In this document: one piece after another, positions 10,288-18,370 of the stretch
Layout: every line of letters starts with the position of its first letter
Numbering within the stretch: position 1 is the stretch's first letter
Assembly: GCA_021778315.1 (NCBI GenBank)
Contig: JAJYCQ010000015.1
Span: 1 to 41,809, forward strand
Direction: 5' to 3'
Origin: Acidobacteriota bacterium
Lineage (GTDB): Bacteria > Acidobacteriota > Terriglobia > Terriglobales > Acidobacteriaceae
Length of the DNA stretch: 41,809 bases
The notes under the pieces: model-generated
What the model was told of the DNA's origin: nothing
Seen by the model: the letters and a program-made list of their open reading frames with translations, nothing else
Database searches by the model: none
Program-made: the position numbers and the translations under genes

Positions 10288-10321
10288 CCCACATCGGCCT
10301 TTGCCTTTAGCTAGCACCTAT

Positions 10322-12214
10322 CTACCTACCCGGCTCCGCCCCACCCGACGCATCCACCACCGGCGTCTCCGCCTTCGTCCCCTCCGCCACCTTCACCAGG
10401 TTCCCCGCCCTCTGCCTCTGCTCCGTCACATACGCATCGATCACCTGCGCCGCCAGCTTCGCCGAGTTATTCCCCCAATACCCATGCTCCCAAAGCACCG
10501 CCACCACAATATCCGGATTCCTCCGCGGAGTCATTCCCACGAACCAGGCATTCGGCAGCGTGCTCTTATCCGTGCTGCCCTTCTTCCTCCCGCTCACCAC
10601 GTCGGCGGTCCCGGTCTTCCCCGCAAAATCCACGCCCTCAAGATGAGCCACCGCAGCCGTCCCAATCGGGCTCAGCACATTCGCCATATCGTCCGTAATG
10701 ATCTCCCAGTTCTCCGGAGTGATCGGTATCCTCGCCACACCCGATCCCGGATACAACTGATCGATCGCCGCCTGCTCCTCGCTCGGAAGCTGTCCTGGCA
10801 GCAGCACATGCGGCCGCACAAACACTCCTCCCGAAGCGATCCCGCTCAGCGCCCGCGCCAACTGCAGCGGTGTCGCCTCCGTCGCTCCCTGTCCAATCCC
10901 CACCGAGATCGTCTCGCCCGCATACCACTTGTCATGCTGCGTCTTCATCTTCCACTCTTCGCTCGGCACAATCCCCGCCTGCTCATCCGGCAGATCGATC
11001 CCCGTCTTCTGTCCCAGCCCCACGCTGTGCGCATAGCGTGCCATCGTCTCGATCCCCAGCTTATTCGCCAGCGTGTAATAAAACGTGTCGCACGAGTAAG
11101 GCAGCGCATTGTGAATGTCCACACTCCCATGGTGCCGGTCGCAGCCAAAGAAGTGTCCATAGAACGTCGCCCCGCCGTTGCACTCCACATGCATGTCCTG
11201 CGCCACATTCTCCTGCAGCCCCGCCAGCGTCATCACCACCTTGAACGTCGACCCCGGAGCCAACTGCGCCTGGATCGCCTTGTTCATCATCGGGTGGTTC
11301 GGATCATTCATCAGGCTCTTCCAGTAAGCCGACGACAGCCTCACCGCAAACTCATTCGGATCAAACGCCGGCCGCGACGCCATCGCCAGGATCTCTCCCG
11401 TATGAGGGTCCATCGCCACAATCGCGCCGTTCTTCCCCTCCAGCGCCTTCTCCGCCGCCATCTGCACATCCAGGTCCATCGACAGCCGCAGGTCCTGCCC
11501 CGGCACCGCCAGCTCCTGCCCCATCTGCCCCACCTCTTTGCCATGCGAGTTCACCACCACATCGCGCGACCCATCCGTCCCCCGCAAGATGCTGTCGTAC
11601 GTCTCCTCCACGCCCGACTTCCCCACCACATCCCCCGGCTCATACGCCGCAAACCTCTCCTGGTTCAGGTCCTTCTCACTCACCTCGCCCACATACCCAA
11701 TCAGGTGCGCCGCAAACCCATCCTTCGGATAAAGCCGCCGCTGTTCATCCAGTGTCTCCAGCTCCGGCAACTCATTCCTGTGCGCCTCAATAAACGCCTG
11801 CTCATCCGGAGTAATGTCCTGCTTCAACGGAATCGGCTGATACTTCGGAGCATATTGAAAGTGCCGCAGCGTCCCCTCGATCTCCTCCACCGGCATATGC
11901 AGACCCTCCGCAATCAACGGCAGATCCGCCTCCAGATTCTTCTGTTGCTCGCGCAGCAAATAACAACTCACCGACGGATAGTTATCCACCAATATCCGTC
12001 CATACCGGTCAAAGATCTTTCCCCGCGGAGCCATCACCGGAACCTTGCGAATCCGATTCTGTTCCGCCAGCACGCGATAGTTATCCGCGCCCAGAATCTG
12101 CAACCGCCACAGCCAGCACCCCAGCACCACCAGCACCAGCGCCACCACGTACTGCGCCACATGCAGCTTCGTAGCCGACAACTTCTCTTTCCGATCGACG
12201 CTATCGAAATCCAT
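10322..12214 (-). CDS. mrdA: Penicillin-binding protein 2 (elongasome transpeptidase)
   Basis: A 630-residue class B PBP that cross-links peptidoglycan in the elongation complex with RodA and MreC/D. One N-terminal membrane anchor lies at about residues 18-40 (VAQYVVALVLVVLGCWLW). The pedestal domain begins with the conserved RIRKVPVMAPRGKIFDRYGR-like segment. The transpeptidase motifs are in order: S322-TFK in APGSTFK, S374-CD in SCDTFYY, and K533-TG in FAGKTGTA. A C-terminal charged tail follows the domain. Length is typical. It lies between mreD and rodA on the same strand. Confidence 0.97.
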   Translation of the reverse strand: MDFDSVDRKEKLSATKLHVAQYVVALVLVVLGCWLWRLQILGADNYRVLAEQNRIRKVPVMAPRGKIFDRYGRILVDNYPSVSCYLLREQQKNLEADLPLIAEGLHMPVEEIEGTLRHFQYAPKYQPIPLKQDITPDEQAFIEAHRNELPELETLDEQRRLYPKDGFAAHLIGYVGEVSEKDLNQERFAAYEPGDVVGKSGVEETYDSILRGTDGSRDVVVNSHGKEVGQMGQELAVPGQDLRLSMDLDVQMAAEKALEGKNGAIVAMDPHTGEILAMASRPAFDPNEFAVRLSSAYWKSLMNDPNHPMMNKAIQAQLAPGSTFKVVMTLAGLQENVAQDMHVECNGGATFYGHFFGCDRHHGSVDIHNALPYSCDTFYYTLANKLGIETMARYAHSVGLGQKTGIDLPDEQAGIVPSEEWKMKTQHDKWYAGETISVGIGQGATEATPLQLARALSGIASGGVFVRPHVLLPGQLPSEEQAAIDQLYPGSGVARIPITPENWEIITDDMANVLSPIGTAAVAHLEGVDFAGKTGTADVVSGRKKGSTDKSTLPNAWFVGMTPRRNPDIVVAVLWEHGYWGNNSAKLAAQVIDAYVTEQRQRAGNLVKVAEGTKAETPVVDASGGAEPGR

Positions 12215-12292
12215 GCCAGTCCGGCCCCAATCCCAAGTCTACAACCGCACCCAACACCCACACCCTGAGCCCTGGGCCCTAATCCCTGCCCT

Positions 12293-12817
12293 TCAGTCCC
12301 TCGTCCGAAACCGGTCCAGCAAATAAAACATCGGAATCGCCACCACACAATTCGCCACAGCCGAAGCCGCCTCATGCCACGGCAGCAGCCGGTACGTCCC
12401 ATCGCCCAGCAGCCAATGCGCAATCACATACAGCATCCCGCTCTGAAACAAGCTCAGCGTAAACACCAGCACCACGCGGTTGGTCAGGTTATCGACATCC
12501 ACGGCAAACCCGATACTCGCCGCCACATACCCAATCACGCCCTTCGCAATCCCATCCACACCAAACGGATGATTCGTCAGCCCATCCTGAAACAACCCAA
12601 TCAGCGTTCCAGTCACCGCACCGGCAATCGGGTTCCTCCGCGACACGGCAAAGAAGATCGTAGCAATCAACGGCAGATCGATATGGATCAGCCACGGAAA
12701 CGTCTTCGGCAACACGGCCTGCAGCAGAATGCAGGCCAGTGGCGCCAGCAGCGTCACTCCCGGATGGAACCCATACTGGTCCATCTCTTCGCGTGATGTG
12801 TAACTATGCTCCGCCAT
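12293..12817 (-). CDS. mreD: Rod-shape-determining protein MreD
   Basis: A 174-residue membrane protein with five or six hydrophobic segments (for example TLLAPLACILLQAVLP, DLPLIATIFFAVS, VVLVFTLSLFQSGMLYVIAH). It contains the MreD-typical loop RRNPIAGAVTGTLIGLFQD followed by PFGVDGIAKGVIGY. It links MreC to RodA/PBP2 in the elongasome. It lies downstream of mreC and 78 bases upstream of mrdA. Confidence 0.92.
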   Translation of the reverse strand: MAEHSYTSREEMDQYGFHPGVTLLAPLACILLQAVLPKTFPWLIHIDLPLIATIFFAVSRRNPIAGAVTGTLIGLFQDGLTNHPFGVDGIAKGVIGYVAASIGFAVDVDNLTNRVVLVFTLSLFQSGMLYVIAHWLLGDGTYRLLPWHEAASAVANCVVAIPMFYLLDRFRTRD

Positions 12818-12971
12818 CGTCTCAAACTCCCGCTACCCTGATACTCCCACCCCAACCATCACCATCGCACTAGCCGTTGCCGTTGTCCTTGTTCTTCTGT
12901 CTGTCATCACGCAAGGATCTGCTTCTTCTTTTACCCTTGCTGTTGCACCTGATCTTCCCGCCCAAAATCCC

Positions 12972-12997
12972 GTCATCCTCGAGCGAAGCGAAGGACC
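12972..12997. repeat. GTCATCC..CGAAGCGAAGGA dispersed repeat, copy 2
   Basis: Second copy of the 26-base unit at 10262, in the 222-base mreC-mreD spacer. It is followed by TTTTGCCGTTG, as copy 1 is followed by TTTGCCTTTAG. The rest of the spacer is pyrimidine-rich with repeated TTGCCGTT/TTGCTGTT words and no gene. Confidence 0.6.
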
Positions 12998-13039
12998 ACT
13001 GTATTAGCCTTTTGCCGTTGCCCAAAACCAATCCTCCAC

Positions 13040-14215
13040 TTACTGCGGCGCCGCCTCCGGCTTCCCTCCCGGAGTCATCTCCGTCGCCGGAGGAATCACC
13101 CCCGGCGAATACCGGTCCGGCTTCACCGCCGCCTTCGGCCTCGGCAGTCCCGAGTTCGGAATCCCCGCCACCACCCCCACCTGGCTCTCCGGGTCATCCG
13201 ACACCGCCGCCCCCGCCGTCCCATCCGCCGCCGTCACCGCCGTCCCATCCGAGTGCAAACTCGGCAGCTTCTCCGCAATCACATCCGCCGCCCGCTGATT
13301 CGCCTCCGCCGCTCCAATCGCTGCCGCCGCGTCCTGCGCCGCCCCCGCCGGCATCGCACTCGACGTCCCCGTAATCACCAGCACCTCTTCCAGCCTCGCC
13401 AGGTTCGCCGCCGGCTTGATCCGTATCACCGTATACGGCTGATGCACCGGGTCCGCCGCCACCGACTCAATCACCCCCACCGGAAGCCCCCGCGGAAACA
13501 CCATATCTCCCCCCGACGTCACCACCTGCTCCCCCGCCTTGATCCGCGAATCCGCCGTCAGATTATTGATCTCCACCTCTCCCGTATCCGTCCCCCGCAA
13601 AATCCCGCGTATCCTCGTCGTCGCCAGAATCACCCCCGCACCCGACGTCGTATCGCTCAGCAACAGCAGCTGCGCCGAATGAGGAAACACATCCCGAATC
13701 TTCCCCACCACCCCATCAGGAGTAATCACCGGCTGCTCCGCCCGCAATCCATCCGCCGACCCCTTATCCAGCATCAGCACATGCGACCGCTCCGACCCGC
13801 TCGTCCCAATCACCTGCGCCGCCACCGTCGCCGTCACATACTGTTGCTTGAACTGCAGCAGCGCCTGCAGCCGTCTCCCCTGTGCCGCGTCCTCCGCAAA
13901 CACCGCCTGCTCCTCCCGCAGCCTCGCCACATCCTGCTTCAGCTCCTCATTCTTCTCCCGAGTATGCCGCAGGTCGATATACCCATCCCACACCCCCCGT
14001 ATCTTCATCCCCGTCCCATGCATCACCCGCGCAAACGGAGTCACCATCCCCACCGACCACCGTCGCAGCAGCGTCACCCTCGGCCCATCCGCCACTCCTC
14101 CCGTATCCGCCGCCTTCATCGGCCTCTGCACCTGCATCGCGAGCGCGATCACCTGCATCAGTACGATCGCAATCAGCACCAGCGGATTCTTGAACCGAGT
14201 AAAGAATGAGTCCAT
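13040..14215 (-). CDS. mreC: Rod-shape-determining protein MreC
   Basis: A 391-residue periplasmic scaffold of the elongasome. An N-terminal transmembrane helix (FKNPLVLIAIVLMQVIALAMQ) is followed by a coiled coil (about residues 65-105, RHTREKNEELKQDVARLREEQAV). The beta-rich MreC core follows (VIGTSGSERSHVLMLDKGSADGL, GVVGKIRDVFPHSAQLLLLSD, TGEVEINNL). The last ~110 residues are an Ala/Pro-rich extension not needed for the core fold. The ATG at 14215 (MDSFFTRFKNPL) is preferred over an upstream TTG at 14239. It is the first gene of the leftward mreC-mreD-mrdA-rodA block; mreB is not adjacent. Confidence 0.94.
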   Translation of the reverse strand: MDSFFTRFKNPLVLIAIVLMQVIALAMQVQRPMKAADTGGVADGPRVTLLRRWSVGMVTPFARVMHGTGMKIRGVWDGYIDLRHTREKNEELKQDVARLREEQAVFAEDAAQGRRLQALLQFKQQYVTATVAAQVIGTSGSERSHVLMLDKGSADGLRAEQPVITPDGVVGKIRDVFPHSAQLLLLSDTTSGAGVILATTRIRGILRGTDTGEVEINNLTADSRIKAGEQVVTSGGDMVFPRGLPVGVIESVAADPVHQPYTVIRIKPAANLARLEEVLVITGTSSAMPAGAAQDAAAAIGAAEANQRAADVIAEKLPSLHSDGTAVTAADGTAGAAVSDDPESQVGVVAGIPNSGLPRPKAAVKPDRYSPGVIPPATEMTPGGKPEAAPQ

Positions 14216-14539
14216 CGTAGAGAACAGCCCACAACACAAAGCAGCCCGCAGCCAGCATCAACACCCGCCAGCCAGCGCACTCCTTCATTATTTCATCGAA
14301 CCCCCGAACCCTGCGCCGTCCCACCCTCCACACTCCCTCGCAGAACCTCCGCTGCTACCGCCTCCAGCTCAAGGTCACCTGCCGCAATCCCTCCACCAGG
14401 CTCGACTTCCATCCGCTTCAGCACTATCTTAATCAGGACGGGTCACCGCAAGCACGATCCAGCGCCGCACCCCACTCCCCGGATCCCCACCTGCGCCCTT
14501 CCGCAATTCCCCGCCCCCAGAGCGGCCTCCGGAGTCTCC
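14216..14539. other. Divergent intergenic region mreC / TIGR03435 gene
   Basis: This stretch holds promoters for two divergent genes, but no clear -35/-10 pair was identified. A 39-codon minus-strand ORF (14293-14412, MEVEPGGGIAAGDLELEA...) has coding-like composition but no recognisable ribosome-binding site or family. It is not called as a gene. Confidence 0.4.
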
Positions 14540-15382
14540 ATGCTGCAGATACAAAAGCTGCAAATACAAATGCTGCGCACAGCCGCTCGCCTCTGCGCCA
14601 CCCTTACCCTCACCGCCGCCTTCGCGCCCTCTGCTATCGCCCAGTCCACCCATCCCCTCGACTTCGAAGTCGCCACCATCAAGCCCGTAGATCCGCAGGC
14701 CACGAACAATTCAATGGGCACCGATGTCGATCCCGGAGGCATCGTCCGCCTCAACAGCTTCTCTCTCAAAACGATGATCGAAGTAGCCTTCAACGTCAGC
14801 TACTGGCAGATCCAGGGCGGCGAGCCGTGGATGGATAACACCGTCTACAACCTCGTCGGCCAACCACCCGAAGCCGTGCGCCAAAGCCTGCCCGACACCC
14901 GCCACTCTCTGTTCAGCATCCAGGACCCACAGCTGCGAGAAATGCTCCAGACCCTCCTCATCCAGCGCTTCCAACTCAAAATCCACCGCACCACCCAAAC
15001 CGGCAAAGTCTACCTCCTCGAGCGAACCTCCAAGCCCCTCGCCTTGCATCCCTACAAAACCGTCCCCACCGATGCCTCCGCTCCGCAAAGCAGATTCAGC
15101 AGCATCGGCTGGGCCGGACGCTGGGGAATATACGACACCACCATGCCCGAACTCGCCAGCTTTGCCAGCAGCTTCATCCTGCATCGTCCCGTCCTCGACC
15201 ACACCAACCTCACCGGAGCCTTCGACTACCAGGCCGACCCGGACGATCCGAACACCCCTATCTCCGATCGCGACACCTCCTTCATGCGTATGCTCAACGA
15301 CGCCGGCCTCAAACTCCAGCCCTCCACCGGCCCAGCCGAGATCCTCACCATTGACCACGCCGAACTCCCCTCCCCCAACTAA
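14540..15382 (+). CDS. TIGR03435 family exported protein
   Basis: A 280-residue protein of the TIGR03435 family, which is expanded in soil Acidobacteria and has unknown function. Typical elements: an N-terminal signal-like stretch (MLRTAARLCATLTLTAAFAPSA with AIAQ) and the family opening DFEVATIKPVDP. The central DTRHSLFSIQDPQLREMLQ region precedes a QTLLIQRFQLKIHRTTQTG-like segment. The ending LDHTNLTGAFDYQADPDD ... LTIDHAELPSPN matches the family's usual C-terminus. The start at 14540 follows GGAG at 5 bases; an alternative ATG at 14570 would give a cleaner signal peptide. recG begins 32 bases after its stop. Confidence 0.88.
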   Translation: MLQIQKLQIQMLRTAARLCATLTLTAAFAPSAIAQSTHPLDFEVATIKPVDPQATNNSMGTDVDPGGIVRLNSFSLKTMIEVAFNVSYWQIQGGEPWMDNTVYNLVGQPPEAVRQSLPDTRHSLFSIQDPQLREMLQTLLIQRFQLKIHRTTQTGKVYLLERTSKPLALHPYKTVPTDASAPQSRFSSIGWAGRWGIYDTTMPELASFASSFILHRPVLDHTNLTGAFDYQADPDDPNTPISDRDTSFMRMLNDAGLKLQPSTGPAEILTIDHAELPSPN

Positions 15383-15414
15383 GCCCGCACACCCTCCGCT
15401 GCTACCATCAATCC

Positions 15415-18270
15415 GTGCCGCTTCAGCTCTCCACGCCCGTCAAATTCGTCAAGCGCATCGGCGACCGCGTCGCCGCAGGCCTCGCCGAACGCGGCATCCT
15501 CACCATCGAGGACCTCCTCTACCACCTCCCCTTCCGCTACGAAGACCGCCTCCATCCCAAGCCCCTCTCCCTCTACAACCCCGGAGACATGGCCTCCCTC
15601 ATCGGCGAAGTCCGAGGCACCACCCTCCTCCGCACCCGCTCCGGCCCCATCTTCGAAATGACCGTAGGCATCACCCCCCCTCCCACAAATCCCCCCACAG
15701 ATCCGGGTGCCCCACATCTCGATTCTGAGATGTGGGTTTCCACCGACCCCACCATGGCCGGCCTCCTCAACCCGCGCCCTCCCGTTCTCGAAACCATCAA
15801 GTGCATGTGGTTCCACGGCACCTACCTCAAGGACAAATTCCGCCCCGGCCAGAAGATCGCCCTCTACGGCAAGCTCGAAGGCAGCCGCTCCGGAAACTCC
15901 CTCAACCCTCCTCCCGGCTCCAGCCGCTTCAAGATGATCCAGCCCACCTTCGAAATCCTCCCCGACAGCAACGCCACCGGAGAAGACGCTGAGTTCATCC
16001 TCCTCGAAATGGGCCGCATCGTCCCCATCTACGAATCCCTCGGAGGCAAAACCCCCTGGGGCTCCAAACTAACCTCCCGCTGGCACCGCCGCATCCTCTG
16101 GACCATCTTCCGCGACCTCTCCGAAAGCAGCGAAACAATGGGTGCCCCACGTCTCGATTCTGAGACGTGGGTTTCCACTGCCGCCGGTGGAAGCGAAACC
16201 CTCCCAGCCTCCCTCCGCACCCGCCTCTCTCTTCCCACCCGCATGGACGCCCTCCGCGACCTCCACTTTCCCCCCGCCGGCACCTCCATGACCGAGCTCA
16301 TGTCCGCCCGCACCCCCGCCCATCGCCGCCTCATCTTCGAAGAGTTCTGGTACCTCGAGCTAGGTCTCGAACTCAAACGCCGCCGCCTCCGCGAGCGAGC
16401 CGGAACCACCTTCGTCACCAACGACTCCGTCCGCGAAGCCCTCAAACAAATCCTCCCCTTCAAGCCCACCGCCGCCCAAAAACGTGTCCTCGGCGAGATC
16501 GTCACCGACATGCGCAGCAAGCAGCCCATGCGCCGCCTCCTCCAGGGCGACGTAGGCTCCGGCAAGACCATCGTCGCCTTCCAGGCCGCACTCGTCGCCA
16601 TCGAAAACGGCTACCAGGTAGCTCTCATGGCCCCCACCGAAATCCTCGCCACGCAGCACTACCTCTCCGCCCGCAAGCTCCTCAGCGACAAAATCTCCCC
16701 CCGCACCCATCGCCCCTACCGCGTCGCTCTTCTCACCGGAAGCCTCGACGACCGCACCAAGCGCGACACCCGCAACCGCATCTTTCGCGGCGAAGTCGAC
16801 CTCGCCATCGGCACCCACGCCCTCGTAGAAGACAACGTAGACTTCGCCAACCTCGGCCTCGTCATCGTAGACGAGCAGCACCGCTTCGGAGTCCAGCAGC
16901 GCTTCCAGCTCATGCGCAAACCCAACTCCGGCACCGCCTCCCAAACCACCCTCAAGCAGCCCCCAACCGTGGGTGCCCCATCTTCGCCGACGGTCTCATC
17001 GTCGGCGAAGATGGGAGTGAACAAGGCTGACACCACCACGAATCCGGGTGCCCCACGTCTCGATTCTGAGACGTGGGTTTCCAGAGAATCCCCTGCCGCC
17101 TCCACACCCCTACCCACCACCACGCAAAGCCCCTCGCCGTCCGCGCAGGACGAGCCTGACGTCCTCGTCATGACCGCCACCCCCATCCCCCGCACCCTCG
17201 CCCTCACCCTCTACGGCGACCTCGAAGTCTCCGTCATCGACGAGCTCCCCCCCGGCCGCACCCCCATCCTCACCCGCCGAGTCCCCGAAGAGCGCTCCTC
17301 CGAAGTCTGGGACTTCATCCGCAAGCAAGCCGCCGCCGGCCACCAAACCTACATCGTCTACCCCATCATCGAAGGCACCAACGACGACCAGCCCGAACTG
17401 GACTTCGCCAAGCCCGACAACCCCGAAGATCGCTCGCAAAAATCCGCATCGGGCGAAACCGCTGACTCCACCACAACGCCAAGCGCCGGACGCTCCACCC
17501 GTATCACCGCGGCTCAAAGCCCGACGAATCCCAGCGCCGGAGGCGCGCTCTATACCAGCGTAGGGCGAAGCCCTACGAAAGCGCCGAAAATCAACCCGAG
17601 GGCCGGAGGCCCGACCTATAAACCCACCACCAACGCCCGCAAGAAAACCCAACGTACCAAGCTCCGCTCCGCCACCGAAATGCACGCAGACCTCCAGGCC
17701 GGCCCCCTCGCCGGCCTCCGCCTCGGCCTCCTCCACGGCCGCATGTCCCCCGACGACAAAGAAATCACCATGGCCCGCTTCAAGCGCGGCGAGCTCGACG
17801 TCCTCGTCTCCACCACCGTCATCGAAGTAGGAGTCGACGTCCCCAATGCCACCCTCATGGTCATCGAGCACGCCGAGCGCTTCGGCCTCGCCCAGCTCCA
17901 CCAGCTCCGTGGCCGCGTCGGCCGAGGAGCCGCCAAAAGCTTCTGCATCCTCCTCACCGGAGCCTCCATCTCCCCCGAAGCCGAGCTCCGCCTCGACGCC
18001 ATGGTCCGCACCCAGAACGGCTTCGAGCTAGCCGAAGTCGACCTCCAGCAGCGCGGCCCCGGCGAGTTCTTCGGCACCAAACAAGCCGGCCTCCCCGAGT
18101 TCCGAGTAGCCAACCTCGCCCGCGACCGCGACCTCCTCGAGCTAGCCAAAATCGAAGCCGCCCACTTCGTAGACCACCCCGACCCCTCCATGCCCCGCCC
18201 CGAAATCGACGCCGTCTGGTCCCGCCTCAAACACCAATGGCAGCGCCGCTACGGCCTCCTCGAAGCCTGA
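15415..18270 (+). CDS. recG: ATP-dependent DNA helicase RecG, enlarged by in-frame repeat insertions
   Basis: A 951-residue RecG, which remodels stalled forks and branched DNA. The GTG start gives MPLQLSTPVKFVKRIG. The order is wedge/OB domain, then helicase motifs: Walker A GDVGSGKT (~377), DEQHR (~486), TATPIPRTL (~587), HGRMSPDDK (~774), TTVIEVGVDVPNA and QLHQLRGRVGRG. E. coli RecG has 693 residues. The ~215-260 extra residues fall in four places between motifs: about 90-125, 240-265, 505-580 and 665-745. These coincide with palindromic and other dispersed repeats read in frame (peptide GAPRLDSETWVS three times, with one variant GAPSS..). Conserved motifs are intact, so the protein is probably functional with loops or extensions. 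Confidence 0.93.
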   Translation: MPLQLSTPVKFVKRIGDRVAAGLAERGILTIEDLLYHLPFRYEDRLHPKPLSLYNPGDMASLIGEVRGTTLLRTRSGPIFEMTVGITPPPTNPPTDPGAPHLDSEMWVSTDPTMAGLLNPRPPVLETIKCMWFHGTYLKDKFRPGQKIALYGKLEGSRSGNSLNPPPGSSRFKMIQPTFEILPDSNATGEDAEFILLEMGRIVPIYESLGGKTPWGSKLTSRWHRRILWTIFRDLSESSETMGAPRLDSETWVSTAAGGSETLPASLRTRLSLPTRMDALRDLHFPPAGTSMTELMSARTPAHRRLIFEEFWYLELGLELKRRRLRERAGTTFVTNDSVREALKQILPFKPTAAQKRVLGEIVTDMRSKQPMRRLLQGDVGSGKTIVAFQAALVAIENGYQVALMAPTEILATQHYLSARKLLSDKISPRTHRPYRVALLTGSLDDRTKRDTRNRIFRGEVDLAIGTHALVEDNVDFANLGLVIVDEQHRFGVQQRFQLMRKPNSGTASQTTLKQPPTVGAPSSPTVSSSAKMGVNKADTTTNPGAPRLDSETWVSRESPAASTPLPTTTQSPSPSAQDEPDVLVMTATPIPRTLALTLYGDLEVSVIDELPPGRTPILTRRVPEERSSEVWDFIRKQAAAGHQTYIVYPIIEGTNDDQPELDFAKPDNPEDRSQKSASGETADSTTTPSAGRSTRITAAQSPTNPSAGGALYTSVGRSPTKAPKINPRAGGPTYKPTTNARKKTQRTKLRSATEMHADLQAGPLAGLRLGLLHGRMSPDDKEITMARFKRGELDVLVSTTVIEVGVDVPNATLMVIEHAERFGLAQLHQLRGRVGRGAAKSFCILLTGASISPEAELRLDAMVRTQNGFELAEVDLQQRGPGEFFGTKQAGLPEFRVANLARDRDLLELAKIEAAHFVDHPDPSMPRPEIDAVWSRLKHQWQRRYGLLEA
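15705..15742 (+). repeat. GTGCCCCA hairpin repeat inside recG, copy 1
   Basis: Stem CCCACATCTC (15711-15720), loop GATTCT, stem GAGATGTGGG (15727-15736), flanked by GGGTGC and TTTCCA. It is translated in recG as GAPHLDSEMWVS. Compared with the other copies, both arms carry compensating changes (A/T pair instead of G/C), so the hairpin is kept. Confidence 0.92.
16140..16177 (+). repeat. GTGCCCCA hairpin repeat inside recG, copy 2
   Basis: Stem CCCACGTCTC, loop GATTCT, stem GAGACGTGGG, with the same GGGTGC and TTTCCA flanks. It is read in the same frame as copy 1 (GAPRLDSETWVS). Confidence 0.93.
16971..17015 (+). repeat. GTGCCCCA hairpin repeat inside recG, variant with different stem
   Basis: It shares the GGGTGCCCCA head but carries a different, longer stem: CCCATCTTCGCCGACG (16977-16992) pairs perfectly with 17000-17015 around the loop GTCTCAT. 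It is read in the same recG frame as the other copies and begins GAPSS. It lies in the insertion between helicase motifs DEQH and TATP. Confidence 0.85.
17046..17083 (+). repeat. GTGCCCCA hairpin repeat inside recG, copy 3
   Basis: Identical over 38 bases to the copy at 16140-16177 (stem CCCACGTCTC / GAGACGTGGG). It is in frame as GAPRLDSETWVS, 30 bases after the variant copy in the same insertion. Confidence 0.93.
17120..17151 (+). repeat. CCACGCAAAGCCC box inside recG
   Basis: A 32-base sequence (begins CCACGCAAAGCCCCTCGCCG) that is identical at 18282-18313 just after recG. A near copy lies at 19995-20024. In recG it encodes the SPSPSAQD region, at the end of the insertion preceding motif TATPIPRTL. 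Confidence 0.88.
17482..17624 (+). repeat. Tandem ~51-base units inside recG
   Basis: Two consecutive 51-base units (17482-17532 and 17533-17583) and a partial third unit (17599-17624), each beginning AGSGCCGGA. The second unit contains two hairpins: GCGCC-GGA-GGCGC (17534-17546) and GTAGGGC-GAA-GCCCTAC (17560-17576). The unit length of 17 codons keeps the recG frame. The units encode most of the insertion between helicase motif regions YPIIEG and HGRM. Confidence 0.8.
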
Positions 18271-18276
18271 CCCCAC

Positions 18277-18313
18277 CCCCGCCACGCAAAGCCCCTCGCC
18301 GTCCGCGCAGGAC
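18277..18313 (+). repeat. CCACGCAAAGCCC box after recG
   Basis: It starts 7 bases after the recG stop. 18282-18313 is identical to 17120-17151 in recG, and it runs straight into another hairpin repeat at 18316. This shows that the sequences inserted in recG also exist as extragenic elements. Confidence 0.88.
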
Positions 18314-18315
18314 CT

Positions 18316-18353
18316 GGGTGCCCCATGTCTCGATTCTGAGACGTGGGTTTCCA
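18316..18353 (+). repeat. GTGCCCCA hairpin repeat, extragenic copy
   Basis: Stem CCCATGTCTC, loop GATTCT, stem GAGACGTGGG with one U-G wobble when read as plus-strand RNA; the TTTCCA flank is kept. It lies between convergent recG and the M48-like gene and may also act as a bidirectional transcript end, but has no T-run. Confidence 0.9.
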
Positions 18354-18370
18354 CAATCCCCGCACCGCGA

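Noticed and set aside
9242..12268. 1008-codon plus-strand ORF opposite rodA/mrdA
   Set aside because: A shadow frame produced by the strong third-position GC bias of rodA and mrdA; its product is His/Arg/Pro-rich without domains.
14293..14412. 39-codon minus-strand ORF upstream of mreC
   Set aside because: Coding-like composition but no ribosome-binding site or family; composition alone is weak evidence in a GC-rich genome.
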